Positions 33,107 through 43,876 of a stretch of 64,000 bases of DNA are shown one piece after another. Each line of letters opens with the position of its first letter. The first letter of the stretch is position 1. The notes beneath the pieces are model-generated. The model worked only from the letters and a program-made list of their open reading frames with translations. It made no database searches and had not been told where the DNA came from. Source of the DNA: Xestospongia muta (Eukaryota; Porifera; Demospongiae; Haplosclerida; Petrosiidae); contig OY848922.1 of assembly GCA_963693285.1 (NCBI GenBank), positions 191,001 through 255,000 on the forward strand. Reading direction: 5' to 3'. Both the position numbers and the translations under genes were made by a program.

Positions 33107-36100
33107 TTACTTTGGACATAGTTTGATGTAACTATCAAGACGTTCAATTACATCTTTCATTATTGGACGTTTACTGGGATCTTCTTTAATACAAGAACGT
33201 ATTATATGATAAAGAGGTGGAGATCTTGAACGAATTTTTTGAACCATATCTCGGAAAACGGAAGGGTCAGGAAAACGACAAGTCATAACTTCACAGAAAA
33301 GAACACCATAGCTATAGACATCCATTTTAGTTGTCTGAGCTTTGTTAGCACTTTTAAAAGACTCTGGAGCACTATATATGAGGATACCTGTACCACGAGT
33401 AATTGCTTGACGAGCTTTATTAGCAGAACCAAAGTCAGAGATCTTAGTCTTCCATTTATGAGGACCTTTAGATTCTAGTAGAACATTGGCACTACTCACA
33501 TCACGATGAATTATAGGATCAGGTAGACAATGTAAGTAGTTTAGACCTACTGCTACATCACGCATTATAGTCAATACAACAGGCTCACAAGATGGATCAG
33601 GGGTGAGTTGTTTGGTCTCATAAGCATCTCGTAATGAGATATCCATAATCTCAGTAATAATCATAGGATTACCAGATGGATCGTCTAATACAGCACCAAT
33701 AAACTGGAGGAGATTAGGATGACGTAACTGAGCCATTGTATTGATCTCACGATGTAATAACTCCAGAGTTGTTTCACCAATAATGAGTTCATGCATTTGT
33801 TTTATAGCTACTCTCTGTTCTCTAAATATACCAACTCTAATAGCACCCCAAGCTCCTTTACCTAACTTCTCTTTAGTAAAAGTGATCTCTTTATGACTTA
33901 TTCTCCAGCTTTTTTCCATTGCTGTGATCTTTTGTTGAAGAAGGTCACATTCTTTTTGTTTTGTTACAAGTTCTTTTTGAACTTGTTCTAATGTCTCCTG
34001 TAACTGATGATGTTGTAATTGGTAGGTGTCTTGTAGTTGAGAGAACTCTTGTTGCTGTTGTTGGTGAGTTTTTTGCAACAAGAAGTGCTCTCCTTCCTGT
34101 TGCTTATACCTTGCATGTAACTGAAAGTAGTCTTCTTGGAGCTGTAGGTGAGCTTGTTGTAACTGAGGGTAATCTATCTGTTGCAGGCAGGAGTTCTGGT
34201 TGACTTCTTTTATTACTTGATGTTGATGCTGTAAATTATCAAACTTAGGGGTGAGTTTTTCTGGTACTTCTATAGAAGAAGGATCAGGACCTAACAATAA
34301 TAAAATGAAAAATACAAATGTCAAAAAGTGGATGCAAGAATAGGGATTTGTTCTAATATATCTCTTCCATATAACAATAACCTACATACTATCATGGCCT
34401 TAAAAGAATCTAAATATATATTCAAGTAATAATGTGAGAAGCTGAAGGGGTTTCTACTGAAATGCTACCCACATGAGGTGGATTATCTCTCCTTAATGTG
34501 GCTTCAACAGCTATAAAGGGTTAAAATAATATTCTAACTAGTGTGTGAATATAACATACTTTTATTGATATCAGATATAGAATTTAGTTTGCTAGATACA
34601 TCAGCAAAACTTGGTCGATCACCTGGTTTCCATTCCCAACCTAAAAAAACACATGATCACATCAAGTTATTGTAAGTTAATGTTCATACAGTTTTTCATC
34701 AATTCATATATGGCTGGTGGACAACCTTCAGGAGATAGCATTCTATATCCAGACTCTAACAGTTTATAAACCTGTGCTAACTCTGCACCTGGATAGGGTG
34801 ACATGCCATATGTTGCTAGCTCCCATAAGAGAACACCAAATGCTATAAAAAAGTATGAAGACATTTTTTATAATAATATAATTACATACCCCAAACATCT
34901 GATTTAATTGAAAACTTCCCAGAAGATAATGCTTCAGGGGCTGTCCACTTGATGGGGAACTTAGCTTCCTCGCAAGTATCATAAATATCACTCTCCATCA
35001 ATCGACTGAGACCAAAATTAGTCACTTTTACAAGAAAATGTTCACCAACTAAACAATTACGAGCAGCTAGATCTCTGTATAAGAGAAATAGATATAACAC
35101 TTCTGTCACATATTTCATATTTACCGATGTATCATATTTATCTCTTCCAAATATGCCATTGCAGAGGCTACTTGCTGTGCCATATATACTAATGTCACAG
35201 CTTCTAAATCCTTTCCTTCTGGTCCTCTGAGATAGTCCAAGAGATTCCCTTTTGGCATGTACTCTGTAATTATAAAGAAGGGAAGTTCCTGTGTACAGAC
35301 CCCGAGGAGTTGGACCAAATTTGGATGTCTGATACGTTTCATAACATTAGCTTCTTTTAAAAACTCCTTTGCATCAGTTGTCTCCTCCTACAGACAAATT
35401 AATACATATTACTAGCTAGTATATTGACCATATAAGGTAGTCCACTACATGTACTACATGTAAACATAAGATGTGAAAATATTCTTAAGAGAGTTCACAG
35501 TAATTGCCTGCTTTGCCTACTCTCTTTATGCCTACTCTAATTTTGACTACTAAAAACATATTTGTATGTTTTTGCCTACAATTAATTTATTCTATTTATG
35601 TTTTTAATAAAGTAGTAGGTGTTTATGTACTTTGATATGCTAAGTAGGAGATAATGTATTAGACATCAAAGGAGTAAGCAAACCCTGCATAAAATGAGTT
35701 GATCACTTACTTTAAATGACTTTACAGCCACAATAACATCACAAACTTTGATAGCAGCTTTATAGACTTCATGATATTGTCCTTCTCTTAACTTTTGACC
35801 TATTTCTAAGTTAGACCTATCAAATTCCCATTCATCAAAGTCATGTGACACACCATAGACAGGAGGTTTACGTGAGTTAGGTGCAGGATAATGGAGTGTT
35901 GTTGTCAAACCATCTGGACTCTTTGAGTGATGTTTAACTAACTCTGTTAGTGTATCAAACTTTAATTCTGGAGTGATATAATATTGATTGGTCACTGGAT
36001 CTGAGTGAATACGATAGTGGAACACTCGTCCATCATAACGTAATGATACAGAAAATTGACCTGGCTTGCTTTCGCTTTCATGTATTAAGAAACTGCCATT

Positions 36101-36361
36101 AATACCGGATCTCAAACAATGTTCAGCTTCAGCTCGAGTGATATTACCGAAAAACCACGAGTGTTTCTCAAGACTATCTACTTTGACAATATAGGATGCA
36201 GGTAGCCATCCAGTATCACAATTTCTGTTAGTACCTTCGACCCAATCACCTGTATCACTGCTACGTGTTATCTTTAGCTGGTCTCCTTTACGTATTGACA
36301 ACTGTCCTTGTTGACTTGTGACATAATCGTGTTTAGCTATATATAAATCAGGATTTGTCAT
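33107..36361 (-). CDS. Unit 3: Abl-like SH3-SH2-tyrosine (pseudo)kinase fused to coiled coil and TKL-like kinase
   Basis: Exons 36361-35711, 35387-35125, 35074-34890, 34842-34690, 34640-34560 and 34290-33107 sum to 2517 nt (838 residues), all in phase. Start ATG 36361 ([13 protein letters not shown]) lies at the edge of fold-back element E2. SH3 and SH2 are present, but the SH2 Arg is His (FLIHES). In the tyrosine kinase VAVK and HRDLAARN remain, but DFG is NFG and the G-loop is GQYH, suggesting loss of catalysis. The second kinase has [28 protein letters not shown] and SAPES and should be active. The donor GTAAAT after exon 2 of the kinase is non-consensus at +5. An alternative terminal exon lies at 34422-34510. 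Confidence 0.75.
34422..34510 (-). other. Alternative terminal exon, unit 3
   Basis: 89 nt after TTTATAG, phase 1, reading [15 protein letters not shown] and ending HIIT-stop at TGA 34422-34424; same length and stop as in units 2, 4 and 5. Confidence 0.6.
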
Positions 36362-36728
36362 AGCAAATGTTGTCCTACTGAAAACTGTCCTATGACGAAC
36401 ATTATCTGTTATTATTTATTAATTTTATTCTACGGGATAAAATTTATCAAACAATTTTTAACTAAGACAAGAAATATTAGAAAATTTTTATCCTACAAAC
36501 AAAAAAATTTATCCTAGGATATAATAACTTACCGGCAATTTTTATCCTAGGATAAGATTTCTCAAGATAATTTCATCCTAGGATAAAATATTTCAAACAA
36601 AATATTTCAATGTACTTTCTATGTTAAGACTAATAACCAAACTAGATGACCAATTGTTAGTTACCACGTTGGGAGTAATGATCTTGTTAAATAATAGGAC
36701 AAAAGTTATCTTCCTAGAATAAAATTAG
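36355..36728. mobile_element. Fold-back element copy E2 (right arm truncated)
   Basis: The left arm begins at TTGTCATAGCAAATG and carries TATCCTAGGATA palindromes. The centre and the start of the right arm (GGACAAAAGTTATCTTCCTAG) are present, then it breaks into chimera H2. Its outer end overlaps the start codon of unit 3. Confidence 0.75.
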
Positions 36729-36734
36729 GATTTT

Positions 36735-37220
36735 CTAGATTCTATGTAGACTTGGTACAGACTCAGGAGCACTATATATGAGGCCACCTGCACCTTGAGT
36801 AACTGCTTGATGAGCTTTATTAGCAGAACCAAAGTCAGATATCTTAGTCTTCCATTTATGAGGACCTTTATGATATATACAAAATTGACCTGGCTTGCTT
36901 TTGCTTTCACGTATTAAGAAACTCCCATTAATAATGGATCCTAAACAAAGTTCAGTTTCAGCATAAGCGATATTACCGAAAAACCACGAGTGTCTCTCAA
37001 GACTATCTACTTTGACAATATAGGATGCAGGTAGCCATCCAGTATCACCATTTCTGTTAGTACATTCTACCCAATCACCTGTATCACTGCTACGTGTTAT
37101 CTTCAATTGGCCTCCTTTACGTATTGACAACTGTCCTTGTTGACTTGTGATGTAATCATGTTTAGCAACATATAAATCAGGATCACTCTCAACATTGATG
37201 ATCTTTTCAAAGAGTGCCAT
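36735..37220 (-). pseudogene. Chimera H2: SH3-partial SH2 joined in frame to a TKL-kinase C-lobe piece
   Basis: A 161-residue open frame starts [20 protein letters not shown], has a complete SH3 and half an SH2 (FLIRES, KPGQF), then switches at about 36870 to [20 protein letters not shown] and ends in TAG after VPSLHRI. It has a DFG segment but no G-loop, VAIK or HRD, so it cannot be a kinase. It could at most make a small SH3 adaptor-like product. No flanking exons were found. Confidence 0.75.
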
Positions 37221-37404
37221 CTTCTATCAGATGTGAGAGAATAGTTGGAGTCAGGACTAAATGCATGACTTGGCGTATTCAACTATATTATTATAAGTAT
37301 TGGAAAATTTGATAAATTAGATAAATTGCTTTGGAATTTTACTATATAGTTTTTATAACTAGTAAAATTGTAAAGCAAGGTATCTAATATTTAATTAGCC
37401 CATG

Positions 37405-37720
37405 TATTGATCTCACGCTGTAGAGTTGTTTCGTTAAAAATGAGTTCATGATCTGCTTCACAACTATTTCTCTAAATATACCCACAACTAATATAGCAAC
37501 CCAAGCTCCTTTACCTAACTTCTCTGTAGTAAGGGTGACCTCTTTATGACTCACTCTCCATTAGTTGTAGTCATGTTGACTTTTTAGTTTCTCAACTTTT
37601 AGATGAGCTATCTGACCTTGTAGTTCTGAATCCAGTTGATCTTTATCTCTTTGAAGTTGAGTATACAAGGTTTGGAGATCAGTGATCTCTCTTTGAAGAT
37701 ATTGTTTTATTAAAAGAATA
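37405..37720 (-). pseudogene. Coiled-coil/kinase N-lobe relic F3
   Basis: Same organisation and same in-frame stop as F1; nearly identical to it ([25 protein letters not shown]), pointing to a recent copy. Confidence 0.8.
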
Positions 37721-37849
37721 GTAATAAAATACACACATTGTAAAAAGACTAAAAGTAAGTATAAAATATCATATAAAACTAGTACATGTCACTATTAAAA
37801 TATGTCAAACACTATTACACACTCTATCATTACTACAATAGTTAATACA

Positions 37850-40800
37850 TTACTTTGGACATAGTTTGATGTAACTATCAAGACGTTCAATTACATCTTT
37901 CATTATTGGACGATTACTGGGATCTTCTTTAATACAAGAACGTATTATATAATAAAGAGGTGGACATCTTGAAAAAACTTGTTGAATCATATCTTGGAAA
38001 GCAGAAGAGTCTGGAAAACAACAAGTCATAACTTCACAGAGAAGAACACCATAGCTATAGACATCCATTTTAGTTGTTAGGACTTTCTGGATTCTATGTA
38101 GACTTGGTATAGACTCAGGAGCACTATATACGAGGGCACCTGTACCTTGAGTAACTGCATGACAAGCTTTATTAGCAGAACCAAAGTCAGAGATCTTAGT
38201 CTTCCATTTATGAGGACCTTTAGATGCTAGGAGGACATTGGCACTACTCACGTCACGATGGATAATAGGATCAGGTAGACAATGTAAGTAGTTTAGACCT
38301 ACTGCTACATCACGTATTATAGTTAACATGACAGGCTCACAAGATGGATCAGGGGTGAGTTGTTTGGTCTCATAAGCATCTCGTAATGAGATATCCATAA
38401 TCTCAGCAATAATCATAGGATTACCAGATGGATCATCTAATACAGCACCAATAAACTGGAGGAGATTAGGATGACGTAACTGAGCCATTGTATTGATCTC
38501 ACGATGTAATAACTCCAGAGTTGTTTCACCAATAATGAGTTCATGCATTTGTTTTATAGCTACTCTCTGTTCTCTAAATATACCAACTCTAATAGCACCC
38601 CAAGCTCCTTTACCTAACTTCTCTTTAGTAAAAATGATCTCTTTATGACTTACTCTCCAGCTTTCTTCCATTGCTGTGATCTTTTGTTGAAGAAGGTCAC
38701 ATTCTTTTTGTTTTGTTGCTAGTTCTTTTTGAACTTGTTCTAATGTCTCCTGTAACTGATGATGTTGTAATTGGTAGGTGTCTTGTAGTTGAGAGAACTC
38801 TTGTTGCTGTTGTTGGTGAGTTTTTTGCAACAAGAAGTGCTCTCCTTCCTGTTGCTTATAACTCACTTGTAACTGAAAGTAGTCTTCTTGGAGCTGTAGG
38901 TGAGCTTGTTGTAACTGAGGGTAATCTATCTGTTGAGGACTGGAGTTCTGGTTGACTTCTTTTATTACTTGATGTTGATGTTGTAAATTATCAAACTTAG
39001 GGGTGAGTTTTTCTGTTATTTCTATAGAAGAAGGATCAGGACCTAACAATAATAAAATGAAAAATACAAATGTTGAAAAGTGGATACAAGAATAAGGATT
39101 TGTTCTAATATATCTCTTCCATATAACAATAACCTACATACTAGCATGGCCTTAAAAGAATCTAAATATATATTCAAGTAATAATGTGAGAAGCTGAAGG
39201 GGTTTCTACTGAAATGCTACCCACATGAGGTGGATTATCTTTCCTTAATGTGGCTTCAACAGCTATAAAGGGGTTAAAATAATATTCCAACTATATATAG
39301 TATGAGAATAGAACGTACTTTCATTGATATCAGATATAGAATTTAGTTTACTAGATAGTGATAACTCTTCTAATGATTTCGTAGACTTAGTGAAATTAAC
39401 AGCGTTCTTGGGAACAGGAGGTTTAGGACCACAAGGAGGTTTAGGTGCCTTAGCGGTTTTAGAACTTGTTGAACCAGTTGTTGGACAACTTAGGATGGGA
39501 GCAGCATCTGAAGAATTAAAAGATGGTGCAGGTGGTCCTTCACCTTTACTAGGAGTAACAGATGCTACAGGAGGTCCTTCACTTCTGCTAGGAGTGGAGT
39601 CACTTTGTTTACGTGGTTGTCTTGGAGGTGGTGGTGGTGGCACTGCTGGTGGGTGCTCTTCTGACTGTACTCTGTTCATAGGAGGTGGAGGAAGTGCTCT
39701 ATTTGACTGTGAAGGTAGATCTGGAGAGTTTTTATTCCCTGTTTGAGCAGGAAAGAAATGAGGTGTACCTCCGTTTATGTGAGGACGTCGAGGTAGACAT
39801 TGTGATAACAGAACATGAGAAGCTATAGGGGTTTTTACTGAAATGCTATCCACACGAGGTGGACTCTCTCCTCTTAATGTGGCTTCAACAGCTATAAAGG
39901 GGTTAAAATAATATTCTAAATAGTACTTGAATATAACATACTTTCATTGATATCAGAAATAGACTTTAGTTTGCTAGATACATCAGCAAAACTTGGTCGA
40001 TCACCTGGTTTCCATTCCCAGCCTAAAAACACATGATCACATCAAGTTATTGTAAGTTAATGTTCATACAGTTTTTCATCAGTTCATATATGGCTGGTGG
40101 ACAACCTTCAGGACATTTCATTCTATATCCAGACTCTAACAGTTTATAAACCTCTGCTAACTCTGCACCTGGATAGGGTGACATGCCGTATGTTGCTAGC
40201 TCCCATAAGAGAACACCAAATGCTATAAAAGGTATGAGGACATTTATGACAATATAATTACATACCCCAAACATCTGATTTAATTGAAAACTTCCCAGAA
40301 GATAATGCTTCAGGAGCTGTCCACTTGATGGGGAACTTAGCTCCCTCAGGGACATCATAAATATCAATCTCCATGAATCGACTGAGACGAAAATTAGCCA
40401 CTTTTACAAGAAAATGTTCACGAACTAAACAATTACGAGCAGCTAGATCTCTATATAAGAGAAATAGATATGACACTTCTGTCACATATTTCACACTTAC
40501 CTATGTACCACGTTTATCTCTCCCAAATATGCCATTGCAGAGGCTACTTGCTGTGCCATATATACTAATGTCACAGCTTCTAAATCCCTTCCTTCTGGTC
40601 CTCTGAGATAGTCCATGAGGTTGCCTTTTGGCATGTACTCTGTAATTATAAAGAAGGGAAGTTCCCGTGTACAGACCCCAAAAAGTTGGACCAAATTTGG
40701 ATGTCTGATACGTTTCATAACATTAGCTTCTTTTAAGAACTCCTTTGCATTAGTTGTCTCTTCCTATAGACAAATTAATATACATATTACTAGCTAGTAT

Positions 40801-41711
40801 ATTGACCATATAAGGTAGTCCACTACATGTACTACATGTAAACATAGGATCATTAGGATGTGAAACCTCTCTTTATGCCTACTACAATTTTGACTACTAA
40901 AAACATAATTTGTATGTTTTTGCCTACTATTAATTTATTCTATTTTTTTAATAAAGTAGTAGGTGTTTATGTACTTTGATATGCTAAGTAGGAGATAATG
41001 TATTAGACATCAAAGGAGTAAGCAAATGCTGGATAAAATGAGTTGATCACTTACTTTAAATGACTTTACAGCCACAATAACATCACAACCTTTGATAACA
41101 GCTTTATGGACTTTATGATATTGTCCTTCTCTTAACTTTTGACCCATTTCTAAGTTAGACCTATCAAATTCCCATTCATCAAAGTCATGTGACACACCAT
41201 AGACAGGACGTTTATGTGATTTAGGTGCAGGATAACTAAGTGTAGTTGGCAAACCACCTGGACTCTTTGAGTAATGTTTAACTAACTCTGCTAGTGTATC
41301 AAACTTTGATTTTGGAGTGATGTAATACTGATTGGTCACTGGGTCTGAGTGAATCCGATAGTGTTTCATTTGTCCATCATAACGTAATGATACACAAAAT
41401 TGACCTGGCTTGTTTTTCCTTTCATGTATTAAGAAACTGCCATTAATGCTGGATTCTAAACAAAGTTCAGCTTCAGCTCGAGTGATATTACCAAAAAACC
41501 ACGAGAGTTTCTCAAGACTATCTAGTTTAACAATATACTTGTAGTATCTAGGTAGACATCCAGTATCACCATTTCTAGATCTGTTAGTACCTTCTACCCA
41601 ATCACCTGTCTCACTGGTACGGGTTATATTTAGTTGATCTCCTTTACAATTTGACAACTGTCCTTGTTCACTTGTGATGTAGTCAAATTTAGTAATATCA
41701 GGATCTGTCAT
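37850..41711 (-). CDS. Unit 4: Abl-like SH3-SH2-tyrosine (pseudo)kinase, Pro-rich exon, coiled coil and TKL-like kinase
   Basis: Exons 41711-41055, 40763-40501, 40450-40266, 40222-40070, 40022-39942, 39891-39319 (Pro-rich, 191 codons, phase 1-1) and 39042-37850 sum to 3105 nt (1034 residues). Start ATG 41711 ([17 protein letters not shown]) overlaps the end of element E3. The SH3 is the most diverged of the family (extra residues around WLPRYYKY; the usual GWLP is GCLP). The SH2 Arg is His (FLIHER), DFG is NFR and the G-loop is GQYH. The Pro-rich exon offers several PxxP ligands. The second kinase is intact. The 3' exons are almost identical to unit 2, so these two units are close relatives. 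An alternative terminal exon lies at 39174-39262. Confidence 0.75.
39174..39262 (-). other. Alternative terminal exon, unit 4
   Basis: 89 nt, phase 1, after TTTATAG; reads to HIIT-stop (TGA 39174-39176). Equivalent to those of units 2, 3 and 5. Confidence 0.6.
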
Positions 41712-42314
41712 AGCGAATTTTGTCCTATTGAAAACTGTTCTACGATAAACATTATCTGTTATTTTTATTCCACGGTATAAAATTTATCAAACAATTTTTA
41801 ACCTAGCTATATATAGGACAAGAAATATTAGAAAATTTTTATCCTACAAACAAAAAACTTATCCTAGAACATAATAACTTACTGGCAATTTTTTATCCTA
41901 GGATAAACTTCTTCAAAATGATTTTATCCTAGGATAAGATTTCTCAAGATAATTTCATCCTAGGATAAAATATTTCAAACATAATATTTCAATGTACTTT
42001 CTATGTTAAGACTAATAATCAAACTAGATGACCAATTGTTAGTTATCCATATTGAGAGTAATGATCTTGTTAAATAATAGGACAAAAGTTATCTTCCTAG
42101 AATAAAATTATCTTGAGAAAATTTTATTTTAGAATAAAAAATCGTCAGTAAGATATTATGTCCTAGGATAAATTATTTGCTGATAGGATAAAAATTTTCT
42201 AATATTTCTTGTCCTAGGATAAAAATTGCTTGATAAATTTACCCCACAGGATAAAAAATAACAGATAATTTTTATCCTAGGACAAATTTTCAGTAGGACA
42301 AAAATTTCTGACAG
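41705..42314. mobile_element. Complete fold-back element E3 (~610 bp)
   Basis: Two arms of about 250 bp in inverted orientation begin and end CTGTCATAGC / (GCTAT)GACAG-like, with internal TTTATCCTAGGATAAA palindromes and the shared segment GACAAGAAATATTAGAAAAT. The centre (about 41990-42075) is unique. There is no coding capacity, so it is a non-autonomous fold-back or MITE-type element. Confidence 0.85.
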
Positions 42315-42370
42315 CTGGCTACACAAGACTGCTGATAGAAACATTTAGGATGTCATTAATTAATAGTGAA

Positions 42371-42436
42371 TACTAGTTAAATTATCCTGGTACTCAGACT
42401 AGTAGAGTATAGAATGATTGGAATAAATTATCATGA
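42371..42436 (-). pseudogene. Duplicated scrap of DARS2 exon 1 region
   Basis: The stretch CTAGTTAAATTATCCTGGTA through GAATGATTGGAAT closely matches DARS2 exon 1 and its donor (22975-23030). The ATG region is altered by a small deletion. Confidence 0.75.
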
Positions 42437-42521
42437 TAATTATTTTACCTAATATTAAGTCAATGATCTTAATAGAAAATCTTATTACCCACACACACTA
42501 GATAGTAGATTGCACTCTGTA

Positions 42522-43242
42522 TTATTTTAGCAGTTGTTTCATGTAAATATCAAGATCTTTAATTACTTGTTTCATTATTGGACAATTACTGGGGTCTTCC
42601 TCAGTATAAGAGAGAATTACATCATGAAGATGTGGAGATCTTGAACAAACAAGTTGAAGCATCTCTTGGAAAATGGACGAATCTGGAAAACGACAAGTCA
42701 TAACTTCACAGAGAAGAACACCATAGCTATAGACATCCATTTTAGTTGTTAGGATTTTCTGGATTCTATGTAGACTTGGTACAGACTCAGGAGCACTATA
42801 TATGAGGCCACCTGCACCTTGAGTAACTGCTTGATGAGCTTTATTAGCAGGACCAAAGTCAGATATCTTAGTCTTCCATTTATGAGGACCTTTATGATAT
42901 AGAAAATTGACCTGGCTTGCTTTTGCTTTCACGTATTAAGAAACTCCCATTAATGCTGGATCCTAAACAAAGTTCAGTTTCAGTATAAGTGATGTTACCA
43001 AAAAACCACGAGTGTTTCTCAAGACTATCTACTTTGACAATATAGGATACAGGTAGCCATCCAGTATCACCATTTTTGTTAGTACCTTCTACCCAATCAC
43101 CTGTATCACTGCTACGTGTTATCTTTAGCTGGTCTCCTTTACGTATTGACAACTGTCCTTGTTGACTTGTGATGTAATCATGTTTAGCAATATATAAATC
43201 AGGATCACTCTCAACACTGGTGATCTTTTCAAAGAGTGCCAT
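42522..43242 (-). pseudogene. Chimera H1: SH3-partial SH2 joined to TKL-kinase C-lobe, frameshifted
   Basis: The 5' part (43242-42895) encodes SH3 and half an SH2 ([14 protein letters not shown]) and then hits a stop. The 3' part (about 42905-42522) in another frame runs [20 protein letters not shown] to MKQLLK-stop, an NHR-kinase-type tail. Compared with H2 the junction lacks two bases (TA), which explains the frameshift. The HRD loop is absent. Not a functional kinase. Confidence 0.8.
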
Positions 43243-43409
43243 CTTCTATCAGATGTGAGAGAATAGTTGGAGTCAGGACTAAATGCATGACTTGGCGTAT
43301 TCAACTAAGTATTGGAAAATTTGATAAATTAGATAAATTGCTTTGGAATTTTACTATATAGTTTTTATAACTAGTAAAATTGTAAAGCAAGGTATCTAAT
43401 ATTTAATTA

Positions 43410-43770
43410 GGCATTGTATTGATCTCACACTGTAATATTATTGTAGAGTTGTTTCGTTAATAATAAGTTCATGATCTGCTTCACAGCTATTTCTCTAAAT
43501 ATACCAACAACTGATATAGCAGCCCAAGCTCCTTTACCTAACTTCTCTGTAGTAAGAGTGACCCTTTATGACTCACTCTCCATTAGTTGTAGTCATGTTG
43601 TCTTTTTAGTTTCATATTCTCAACTGTTAGACAAGCTATCTGACCTTGTAGTTCTGACTCTAGTTGATCTTTATCTCTTTGAAGTTGAGTATACAAGGTT
43701 TGGAGATCAGTGATCTCTCTTTGAAGATATTGTTTTATTAAAAGAATAGTAATAAAAACACACATTGTAA
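43410..43770 (-). pseudogene. Coiled-coil/kinase N-lobe relic F4
   Basis: The coiled coil (LQREITDLQTLYTQLQRDKD, CLTVENMKLKRQ) is followed by the same in-frame stop as F1-F3 and a frameshifted N-lobe (GKGAWAAISVVGIF-like). Confidence 0.8.
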
Positions 43771-43876
43771 AAAGACTAAAAGTAAGTATAAAATATCATA
43801 TAAAACTAGTACATGTCACTATTAAAATATGTCAAACACTATTACACACTCTATCATTACTACAATAGTTAATACA

